Shown here: positions 1 through 8,879 of the stretch, piece after piece
Numbering within the stretch: the first letter of the stretch is position 1
Layout: every line of letters starts with the position of its first letter
DNA from: Antrodiella citrinella
Taxonomy: Eukaryota > Basidiomycota > Agaricomycetes > Polyporales > Steccherinaceae
Assembly (NCBI GenBank): GCA_004802725.1
Contig: SGPM01000405.1
Coordinates: forward strand, 553 to 16,617
Reading direction: 5' to 3'
DNA length: 16,065 nt
The notes under the pieces: model-generated
The model's input: only the letters and a program-made list of their open reading frames with translations
Database searches by the model: none
What the model was told of the DNA's origin: nothing
Program-made: the position numbers and the translations under genes

Positions 1-41
1 AGAANNATANNNCTNCANTCNTCAGNAANCTGNNATTTCAG

Positions 42-375
42 TTCCTCCGAGAACATAGCATTGAACTTCAACGGATCATCAACGAGCAAGCTGCTAGTAT
101 TCTCCAGCAAAGTGCTTGGGCTATTGCTGGGTATATTCCTACCGATGATGAGCGTTTATCTGTTTTTTTAAGACGCATGGACACACTTTACCTGCGACTT
201 TCTATTCCCGTTATTATTCATGCTGCACGTTCAGCCATGACTGAATTTTTATCTGATCTTTCAGACATAGATTCACCAGTTTATTTTTCCTCATTTGCAG
301 AAGGCGTACCTCTGGAAAGAGTGTCTGTTCTTTTGAAAAATGCTGTTGAGCGTATTCAATTGCAAGGCCAGCTTT
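42..375 (+). CDS. Partial open frame at left edge, unrecognised, AT-richer
   Basis: This frame is open from about base 42, where the N-rich edge ends, to about 375, where Ns resume. It reads through the first in-frame ATG at 177 without a stop on either side, so it is probably an internal piece rather than a complete gene. The translation is helical and rich in Leu, Ile, Ala and Arg, with a stretch around 117-240 containing WAIAGYIPTDDER and RLSIPVIIHAARS. I do not recognise a domain. Its codons prefer A or T in third position, unlike the genes further right. It could be part of a mobile element, a diverged gene fragment, or foreign or contaminating DNA; the Ns on both sides prevent a decision. 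Confidence 0.3.
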
Positions 376-451
376 TNACNNNAAGTTGTNANATGTATCT
401 GACTTATCAAGAACTGTGGCATNNNGNTGNNNNGNNTCNNANTNGNNNCAG

Positions 452-580
452 ANNCCCGAGCCGCGAGCCAAGCCGATGTAAGCCGTATCAGAGCTGAGTC
501 ATCGGCTTATTCCGGTTTTCCAAAGCCGATCCGAGTCTGGCCGCTGCTAGTTGTACATAGCCGGGTTGAGCCGGTTGGCT
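452..580. repeat. Clustered AGCCG/CGGCT motifs, possible transposon terminal region
   Basis: Between the N-rich patch and about base 580 the motif AGCCG, or its complement CGGCT, recurs many times in both orientations. Examples are AAGCCGATG, TAAGCCGTA, ATCGGCTTA, AAAGCCGATC and TTGAGCCGGTTGGCT. Clusters of short motifs in both orientations are typical of subterminal regions of hAT-type elements and of some LTRs. No terminal inverted repeat or target duplication can be defined because the left side is masked by Ns. Confidence 0.3.
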
Positions 581-1106
581 GCTTCTTTAGACGCTGATCA
601 ACATCTGCTGAACGTCTCACATAGGCACTCAGATTATAGGGGGGAGCATGCCTCGAATATACCAAATTAACTAAATTAACTCGCTTCCAGCGAGGGAGGG
701 AAAGTGAGAGAACGAATTAGACGAGAGAGCAGCAAAGGAATTAGTGAAGAACGAGGACGAACATTATCAGTGCGAGTACTCTATTACCGAAATAAGAGCA
801 TGAGGTTCGTTACAACGTAACTGCTACAGCTACAAGTCTTGCCTCCCTGACAACTTGAACATTGAACCGGGCCCGGAATCCACTACGCTGGATTGTAAAG
901 GCAAGGACGGCTGCGAAAGTGACCGGGACAATCAGCGCTATGGCATCGTTTGCAAGTGCGCTTTGCGTGCGACGAAATTGCGACTGGGTTAACGGTCCTG
1001 ATTGAACCCGCACATTGAACATCCAAGACGATCTGCTACGCTCGTAGGTAATTAGTGCCTCTCCTGTTGCCTTCCCTCCCCTCCCCTGGTCCTCCGGCAT
1101 CGGCGA

Positions 1107-1124
1107 TGAACGTTTGAACGTTCA
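1107..1124. repeat. 18-bp palindrome
   Basis: Eight-base arms TGAACGTT and AACGTTCA flank a two-base centre. It lies in non-coding DNA and is followed by a related GGTTCAAC. It could be a regulatory dyad or chance; nothing nearby indicates a function. Confidence 0.4.
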
Positions 1125-2316
1125 CGGTTCAACAAGGTAATTCCAGCATCATAACTGTGTTGAACTCTACGATGGGGCAGTCCTCGTAGATCAACAACCA
1201 GATCTATCTTTGATCTAGGTTGATGTAGTTTTCGTACATACAGTGCCATTTTCCGTGTGTTCCCCCTCTCTCATGCGTTTGCACGAGCTCAGCCAAACGC
1301 AATATATTCACGTTATTCTTACCGTCCTCAGGAATTCTAACAAACTGAACGCTAGGCGAATGGATCGTAGTCGAGAGAGATACGTCCCGGGATTCGGTAA
1401 AATCGGTACTAACCCCTAGTTGTTGCCATGGTTCATGCATTCATAGTCGAGCGAGGCAGTTAGCCGTGGTGTAAGAGTCTAAGAGAACAGAGACATCATG
1501 GCAGTCGGGGTCCACGATTTGTACCTGTTATTACGATGAGCAACATTGTAAATAAGATATACGGTCATATAATTACTGTCGCGTGAATTCGACTCAAGGT
1601 ATGAGGAACGTACTATACGTTGCGAAAGAACCTGGAAATCAAGATCTCACAATAAATCTCGAAATCGCTCCTCGTATTCAAAAGCTCTGCACCTGAGGTC
1701 TGCGTGTGTCCGGACTCCGGACGACATCCAAACGATATCCTGTGAAACCCTGTACTATCCGGACAACAGCCTGGTATCTGCAGACACGAAGACGCCTGGG
1801 CAAAAATCGTGGAGATGACTCAGATGAGATCTCGTATTACACCAGTTTTAGGCGTAGGTGGCGTACCTGAGAGTATGCACTGGCAGAGTTTGTCCTCTTC
1901 AAGTTCCCCACACCACGCTCGCACATACCCGTTGCAAGACGTTCCGCATAAATAGGAGCTCACTGCCAGTCTAGCAGGCCTGTGGTAGGTGGGAAGATAG
2001 TAGATCATGAGGTCGGAAACGTCGGACGATGCGGAAAGTGCTAAGTCTTTGATTGGCCATACGTGGTACTGGTCGTGATGTATGCCCACGGGTTGAGACA
2101 AGTTGAAATCATTCGGTGACGAAGGAATTGCGAAGACTGGGACGCGTCGTCGTTCTGACTCGACAAACATTCAAAGAGACACTAAACACTTGCGACATTC
2201 AGTGCATCTTCCGCGTCGCAACCGCAGCGATTAACCAGTGCATCATGATTGAGTGAGTGAATGAGTGTGTGTGTGAGTCTGTCCGCACACGGATGAGGCG
2301 CAGAAACTCCGGCGTT

Positions 2317-2342
2317 CACACACACACACACACACACACACA
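2317..2342. repeat. (CA)13 microsatellite
   Basis: An uninterrupted run of 13 CA units. About 40 bp upstream (2263-2277) lies the complementary-type tract GAGTGTGTGTGTGAG, so the two could pair as a hairpin. It is a simple sequence repeat in non-coding DNA. Confidence 0.9.
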
Positions 2343-3121
2343 CCCATTCTCTTCGACAACATGATGTGATGTCAAACGTTAGCGGCTAGATCACATGTTT
2401 TGGCGTAGATTCTTCCATTTCTACCCATTCAGGGATCGGAATTGACTCTGAGTTGAACCTAACTATGATCACAGGCCAGCGTTTCCTGATGTTTTCCTAA
2501 GTGCGCTTGACAAACACATGGGTAACTGTTTTCGTTTCCCTTTGAGGTCAGATCTTTCACCGTGACAGCTGATATTGTTGATTGTACTTGAAGCTCGGTC
2601 TTCGCACCTGCATGACACGACTTCTTAACGGGAGTCCATACAATCGACCAACAATGTCCGCCGTAGCCCATGACCGCCATGCACAGATACGAATGACAGC
2701 GACTGAATTCAAGTCGTTTCCGATACATCAGCGGAGGGCAGAAGAACCCTGCAAACAAATGCCAGTCGTTGATCGACCATCGTAAGGTATGTACAAGAAT
2801 CTTCATTATTGTGTATACTATGCGTCCCGGAATTTGTTCGTTTAGCAGGTATAAAGATCCCACGATGTGCCATGTTAGAATTATCGTTGCATCCATGGAC
2901 TACACGAACAATACCACTCGCCTCCTCATCAAGCTGGAGGTCCACAATAGTCGTCATTGGAGTACTTTGGACCTCTCTGTTCAAGATGAAAGAAACAATC
3001 ATATCGTACGTTCATATCATGTATCAAGATAAATGTTTATGATACTTGGGCTTGCGTAGCTTTTTCTACCTCCCCTGTTTATTCGAAGCACACCACATGC
3101 GTTTTCTCAACACCATTTCAG

Positions 3122-3521
3122 CCGGCAACGCACGCTTTTGACATTCTCAGAACTTTTCGCCCGCTCTGGATTTGCAAAAAGAACAACCGACCATACTCAA
3201 GCGAACTTCTGCAAGATCGTCGTTTCCTTATTCATCCGGCTTTCGGAGGATGCGTTGCAGCAAGAAGAGCTAGCAAAATATATTCTTTTAGACCTAGACA
3301 AAACGTTCATCACGCTGGACGCTTTTGCAAACCAGCTATTTACGTGGACAGAAGTTCACCGTCGTATCAAAGTCAGTACGTTCTTATGCGAGGAATGTTA
3401 CAGACGTTGAACTTTTTACATGATTTAGCTTTGTGGCCACGCCAGCGACAGAGCTCAGAAGGAGCTTTGGAATGGTCTGGACTATACTGCCATTCACGAG
3501 GGTCTTCTACGCGGCCTGAAC
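3122..3521 (+). CDS. Possible two-exon fragment of an unrecognised gene
   Basis: A frame open from the acceptor-like CACCATTTCAG (ending 3121) to 3371 encodes a helical, protein-like segment containing TFSELFARSGFAKRTTDHTQ and LDLDKTFITLDAFANQL. A possible 57-nt intron with a weak donor (GTCAGT at 3372) and acceptor TTTAG (ending 3428) joins it in phase 0 to 3429-3521, which includes NGLDYTAIHEGLLRGLN. That second piece ends at a good donor, GTATGT at 3522. No start codon upstream and no continuation downstream could be established, so this is either a remnant or part of a gene whose other exons I cannot see. No domain is recognised. Confidence 0.28.
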
Positions 3522-3862
3522 GTATGTTTCCATGAGACACCGAGATGCGGCGTCGGTCAACAGGCATCTTTCTAATGTATGTCCATGTGCACTTCTTTCC
3601 TGATCTTACTGCTTAACTGGTAGTCTGCAACACCACAGTACGAGCATGTAGAGTTTATCGCCACTATTCTGAGATGTTCTCTCCGGCAATTCTATCTTCT
3701 CCATCACGAGTTGTGATGACCTCGGCTTCTTGTTGAATCACACTCGGTCACCGCTTGCAACTGTTCCCCCCGCATTGCGGTAGATGGACTACTGCGTACC
3801 CACAAAGGTGATTTTGACGACGACATGTGTATTGCTTACCGATAGCTGCCAGAGGAAAAAGG
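3522..3862. other. Non-coding stretch upstream of the hAT transposase
   Basis: No open frame of note. It should contain the 5' part of the hAT element and its promoter. I looked for a terminal inverted repeat beginning CAG or TAG that could match the 7.2-8.7 kb flank and did not find one by eye. Confidence 0.4.
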
Positions 3863-3869
3863 TATATAA
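3863..3869 (+). promoter_or_regulatory. TATA box of the hAT transposase gene
   Basis: TATATAA, in the context AAAGGTATATAAGGC, lies 105 bp upstream of the chosen start codon. The interval after it is C/A-rich and poor in G, as fungal 5' leaders often are (AACACTCGCCCATATCACTC). A start site about 30 bp downstream would give a leader of roughly 75 nt. Confidence 0.6.
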
Positions 3870-3967
3870 GGCTGGTGAGGTGGGGTCATTCCATACTCAT
3901 CCGAACAACTAACACTCGCCCATATCACTCCAATCACAACTTCAACCACCAACACTCTCAAATTTCG

Positions 3968-6900
3968 ATGACTTCACGATCTCGTCGTGAACCTCAAGGG
4001 ACTCGAAGTACGTCCGCCATCTATTTCCTTCTACTATGTGCTACATCCATGTTACTAGATGCTCCAGCTCCAGCACCGTCTCCTCCGTTGGAGGAAAATG
4101 AGGTCTTCGACCTTGACAATATCGGAGATGGTGACGAAGATGACGACTACGTTGACGTACCGACTGCTCCGGGTCGCCGTCAGCCACCTAGGAACGCTCG
4201 CCAAGCTAAAGGAAAAGCCCCCGCCAGTCCTCAACGTGGCCCGACTACACCTCGTCGTCATGCTAAACCTGCAGCTCCTACCCGTCGTCGGCGCCAGCCC
4301 CAAAGTACTGCCACCCCCGATAAATTGATCACCCCACGAGTACAATCGGTTGTTGACAAGTTGCCCGCCAACTCTCGCGTGACCGCGCTTGACATCCCGT
4401 TCTTTTTCAAACGGGGAGACAAGAACGACCGGACCGCTACTACAGACTGTATGTTGTGTTTGTGAGTCTTCAACTGTATTCTTCACATTGTCCGAACACC
4501 TCTGATATTCTGTTAGGGATCAAATCGCGAAAGGAAAAGAGCCACCGAGCTTCCAATTTCGCTATAGGACAATCACATCAAACAGTGGTCTTCGGGGTCA
4601 TCTCAGAACAAAGCACGCCAAGATTTATCGTGAGACTTGCATCAAAGAGGGATGGGACTCATATATCTTGGCGAATATGTCGTCAACGGTGCCGCAGGAC
4701 AGCATTGCTGAGGTGCCTGAGTTCAACAAAGAGAGACTCCGTGACCTTCTGGTTCGGTTCATCGTCAGAAACGATCTCGTACGCATAATTTTGTTTATTT
4801 CTCTTCTCTGATTTTTGAGGTGTTCTTTCTCAGAGCATCCGCATAATCGATAGCGAAGAATTACGCGCAATACTGCGATTGTGTCGTCCGACTATAAACG
4901 ATGGCGATATTCCTGGCCGAACGAAGATGCGTGACCTCATCTTGCACCAGTTTCAAGTTGGATATGCTCATCTCAAAGATGAGATTGCCGTATGTTCATT
5001 TATTCTGATGCCACTGCAGAGACGTCATTCTGATATGNATCCACTACAGGCCTCGCTTGGGAAAATCTCTTTCACCACCGACATCTGGTCCTCGTTGAAT
5101 CGCACTCCCTACCTGGCTTTGACGGGTCATTGGCTTGCAATGCCCACCGAAGAGGAAAACCAGATTGCGAGGAAAGAAAACCGGAATGTCAACGTCCCNT
5201 ACTTGAAGTCAGCCTTATTGGCATTCCATCCCGTGTTCGGCTCGCATACGGGCAAGAATCTTGCGGAACTTGTTCTTCAGCTTGTGAAACGCGCAGGAAT
5301 AAGTGACGATAAGGTATGAGTTTTGTGAATCTACTGGCATAAGGATCAATAGTACTTATTACTCTCTAGATTGGACATTTCACAACCGATTCTGCCGCCA
5401 ACAATCTCACCATGATGGAGGAGATGGAGAAGACTCTACTCGACCCGGAGAGATCACCCCATCTCAACTTTAATCACAAACACAACCGCGTTCCGTGTTT
5501 CGCGCATATCGTCAACATCTGCGCCCAACACACGATCACCAGTATTGAAGAGACCCAGTTCGATGAGATCGAGAAGAAATTGGACATTGAAGACGTCGAC
5601 ATCATCAACGAAAGCGTGGAGTACGACGATTACGCAGTCGCGGTCTCCAGCGGCATCCTTGCTAGGGCCCGCGCACTTGTGACCGCCATTCGGGCCTCCG
5701 GACAGCGCAAGGACGCCTTTCGGGAGACGATCATTGACGGCAACGCTCGTGGGCTTTTTGTGGAAAGCTTCTACGACGATGACGGGGAATTGAAGACAAG
5801 GGACACGCATGTCAAAGTCAATGAGCTACTGAAGGATGTCAAGACCAGATGGGACAGCACATACTTAATGGTGCAGCGCTTGATAGAGTTGCGCGGTGTG
5901 AGTCCTATCCTATCTGTTCGTTCGTAATGAAACCTGATAATTTTTGACAGGGCATAGACTATTTCCTTGCGCTTCCCGCCAACAAAGATCTGGCCATGCA
6001 TCGTTTCTCGGACACCGACTGGCTTGCTTTGTCAGATGTGTGCAATATCTTGGCCGTAAGCTCCTATTCTCCATAATTACTAGCTGTCTCTTATCGTGTC
6101 ATGCATAGGTGCCAAGTTCCGTGCAGCAGGTCATGTCCCACGAGCGTACGCCGGTCCTTTCTGGAGCCATCATGGCTATCGAGATGCTCATGACGCAGTG
6201 GGAGAGATACGCGGAAACGGATGAGCGTGCCCCAATCTTGCGATTCTATATCGACGTAGGCATGACATGGGCGAAGACTTATTATACGAGGATGGACGAC
6301 TGTCCTGCTTATGTGATTGCTATGTGTACGGTGCATCTCTCTTACCATCGGTGCATTCATATTGACGATCACACAGTTTTAAACCCATCTTGTCGTATCT
6401 CCTGGATACAGCAGAACTGGGACCCGAAGTTTCTTGCCATTGCAGAAGCAACTATCAAGGATAAGGTGAGCTGTGCACTCCTCCTTGAGATCCCAATGAT
6501 TTACACTACACTCAGATGGCTGAATACGAGCCGGTCGGTGCTCCTCCTCCTCCTCCTGCACCTGTCGTCGCCCAAGCTGGGCCTTCCAGAGATCGCCGCA
6601 ATCGTGGATCTCGCAATCCTGCTACAGCCCGTCCTGGTGCCGGTCCGCGCGGCGGACAACTTCGGTCTCTTATTGATAGTATGCACGGGTTGAATCTCAT
6701 TTCGAAGCCGACCGAGAGCGATGATGGACCGACGATTGAACAGGAATATCAGTCATACATCACTTCGCGGCTCTCTGAACAGTCCACTGACATATTCCTC
6801 TTTTGGAAGGTACATCCTGCAATCGTCAATTAACCACGAGTTCTCGAACTAATTGGTGTGTAGAATAATGAGAGCACCCACAAGAGACTTTACAAGATGG

Positions 6901-7247
6901 CGATGGACTATCTCCCCATACAGGCTACATCCGTTCCCTCAGAGCGAATCTTCTCTTCGTCTGGAGAGACAGATACCAAGAAACGCAACCGACTCACGCC
7001 CGCCGTCATGGAGGCTTTGCAAGTTCTGAAGTTCATGTACAAGAGCGAGACTCTCAACTTTACGGGCGGCTGGGCTTCAACGGAGAAGTCAATCTTGAAC
7101 GAAACTCGGGAGATTTCTACCAGGGACCAACTCGCTGATGTTGTGGCCGCTAGCAGCCCTGAATCTGCCGAACGCGCCATGGATATAATTCTCGCAATGG
7201 ATGAGGACGAGGTGGTACAGGGCGAAGAACTTGAGGCGATCAATTAG
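3968..7247 (+). CDS. hAT superfamily transposase, 11 exons, apparently intact
   Basis: This gene encodes a cut-and-paste DNA transposase that would act on terminal inverted repeats in the nucleus. Exons joined by eye: 3968-4007, 4059-4461, 4517-4778, 4834-4989, 5050-5313, 5370-5897, 5951-6055, 6109-6325, 6377-6465, 6516-6809, 6864-7247. All ten introns are GT-AG, 50-60 nt, and phases agree, giving 2742 nt and about 913 residues. The start is the ATG just downstream of the TATA box. In order: an acidic then Pro/Arg-rich disordered N-terminus; a BED-type finger with C144, C147, H176 and H181 (the Cys pair just before intron 2, the His pair in LRGHLRTKH after it); the RNase H-like core with ISFTTDIW (D298), TTDSAANN (D382), CFAHIVN near 418-424 and TRWDSTY near 534-540; a Pro/Arg/Gly-rich insert near 696-735; and the C-terminal dimerisation region with PSERIFSSSG near 811-820. 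The N at 5199 falls in a CCN proline codon and the N at 5038 in an intron, so neither changes the product. The third catalytic acid was not pinned down. It may be an autonomous element or a domesticated gene. Confidence 0.9.
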
Positions 7248-8771
7248 GTGCGCTTTTTTGCTTTCCCATGCTATTGAGAGATGTATTTGTATTCTTCGAT
7301 TGATCCTTCCCTCCTGTACTCTCCATGTCTTTCTCTCGTCGTTTGTTTCTCCCCCGTGCCATCCTCTGTGTATGCCTTCCCGTCGTCGTCCGTGCTACTT
7401 TTGTTACCGTGTTCAAACATCATAACCCCCAGATCTGATATTTCTTTCCCCGCTGTTATTGACCAGTTTGCTGTTCTTCGTACTCTTGCTTCATATCGCT
7501 CACCTCTGATCACCGATTTATGCCCCCCTACCTGACCCACAACTTCCGTATCCCGTTTCCACCATTACGTCTCCGTCTTTATCTCCGTTTCCGTCTCAGA
7601 ATCTACCCCATTTTCGTTCTCATTCCTATTCTCGTGTTTGTTCGTTTGTGTTCGCGTTTCTCTTTGTGTCTCTGTTTGCATTTCTGTTTGCGTCTCTGTT
7701 TGCGTCTCTGTTTGCGTTTGTGTTTGTGTTAGTGTTTGTGTTCGCGCTTGTGTTCGCCTTTCGTTTTCGTTCCTGTTCTCGCTTGGTTCTCCTTCTGTTT
7801 CCCATCACCTTCACCATCACCTCTTTCTCTTTCCTTTTACCACGACGCCACCGCCACCACCGCTCGGGTACGCCCCGGATTCAATCTCTTTCTTCTCAGC
7901 TTTGCATGTCTTCTTGCGCAGCTTTGAAGCTTTGGACAATACTTGTAACACCACCTCTATCACGCCTCTGTTTGACATGCACCATTATCTCTAGACGAAG
8001 TCCTCACTCGTTCAATAACACGCTCTTTGTTTGTTACTTTGACATGCTTACGTCAGACGACGGAAAGGTGGCTGGTAGCCTCAAGGTCGCTCATCATTTG
8101 CCAGGAAAACCAGCTCATCCCTCACGTTTTTACGTCCGACCTTATCCATTTTCAAATCTCTATTCTTTTCTTAATGCTCAATACACTGATACATCGGACA
8201 AGGATAAACATAAGACTCATGTATCGTCTCGTACTTCTTCATTCCGAGATCACCAGAGTGTTACACGATTGCCGCGACCTCACCGTCCACCCCAGATTTC
8301 TTCCATTCCTTCCGCACTCGAAGATCGCGGGATAGCGAGGGGCTGTTGTAGATATCATATACTGTACAGTAGGAGTACCGTATGCATGCAATGATACAGA
8401 CGTGTAAGACATACGCTCACCGCAGTTTCGAGACTTCCCGAATGCAGATGCATATTTCATCGAGTCTAGGCTCAGCGTATCTGAAGCGCGATGAACATAC
8501 TTTACCTATCGAGGACGGACGGACGACGGTGGAAGGACGGGCGGGAGACCGATGGAAGATGAATAATGGAGTAAAAAGGAGGCTCGGGACTCAGGAATTT
8601 TCCCTCGGACAGCCAGGCTGAATCAATAATCGACGGAGACGAGGATGGGAGATGGATGGGAAGGATCGACGAATATAGCACTGAGTAACTTCAAGTAGTA
8701 TTGACATGAGTGCAATCTTGATAAGATTGTACAATGATCAGACGGAGTATTCCGGGCAGTGCCATGGATAG
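7248..8771. other. Low-complexity pyrimidine-rich region, no gene supported
   Basis: From the transposase stop to the next gene the plus strand is rich in T and C, especially 7280-7900. Long open frames here translate into repetitive Val/Cys/Phe or Ser/Phe runs, as expected of biased composition rather than genes. 8510-8570 has purine-rich GGAC/GGACG repeats. The 3' end of the hAT element should fall in here, but no terminal repeat or 8-bp target duplication was found by eye. Confidence 0.5.
7657..7764. repeat. 12-bp minisatellite, about nine units
   Basis: Nine successive 12-mers derive from TCTCTGTTTGCG. The copies at 7693-7704 and 7705-7716 are identical. Flanking copies such as TTTCTGTTTGCG, TTTGTGTTTGTG and TTAGTGTTTGTG differ at a few sites, and the last ones decay (TTCGCGCTTGTG). 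A looser hexamer-like CT-rich pattern (GTCTCC, GTTTCC) precedes it from about 7565. Confidence 0.8.
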
Positions 8772-8879
8772 CGTCAAAGCCCTCTCAAGACCTCAAGTGT
8801 ATACTTGTTAGGTCGTAGGAACGAGGAACGCTATACAATCACACCGTCTGTAGGTAGCATTTATGGTTTGACTGGGAAA

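Larger units (their letters stand above)
581..3121. other. No supportable gene; scattered weak open frames
   Basis: About 2.5 kb with no gene I can defend. Both strands have open frames of 60 to 145 codons, overlapping and contradicting one another. The most protein-like is on the minus strand at 1820-2170 (it contains VFAIPSSPNDFNLSQP and HHDQYHVWPIKDLALS), with further minus frames at 1204-1440 and 2709-3002. They could be exons of a diverged minus-strand gene, but I could not join them with in-phase GT-AG introns and recognise no domain. The stretch also holds the (CA) microsatellite and a short palindrome listed separately. Confidence 0.4.

Noticed and set aside
1820..2170. Minus-strand open frame as a regulatory or F-box-type gene
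   Set aside because: It reads like protein, but no neighbouring exons join in phase and the family resemblance is too vague to name.
2459..2896. Minus-strand open frame of 145 codons, membrane-protein-like
   Set aside because: It overlaps open frames on the other strand and in another minus frame. It has no recognisable motif and no splice support.
3827..4465. Transposase start at the earlier ATG (3827) with no first intron
   Set aside because: A TATA box at 3863 would fall inside the coding region, and the 4008-4058 segment is a clean GTACGT to TAG intron whose removal keeps phase. The ATG at 3968 is preferred.
7520..8394. Long plus-strand open frames rich in Val/Cys/Phe repeats, including one of about 248 codons
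   Set aside because: They are produced by the CT/GT-rich minisatellite and pyrimidine bias. The protein is itself a low-complexity repeat and three frames are open at once.
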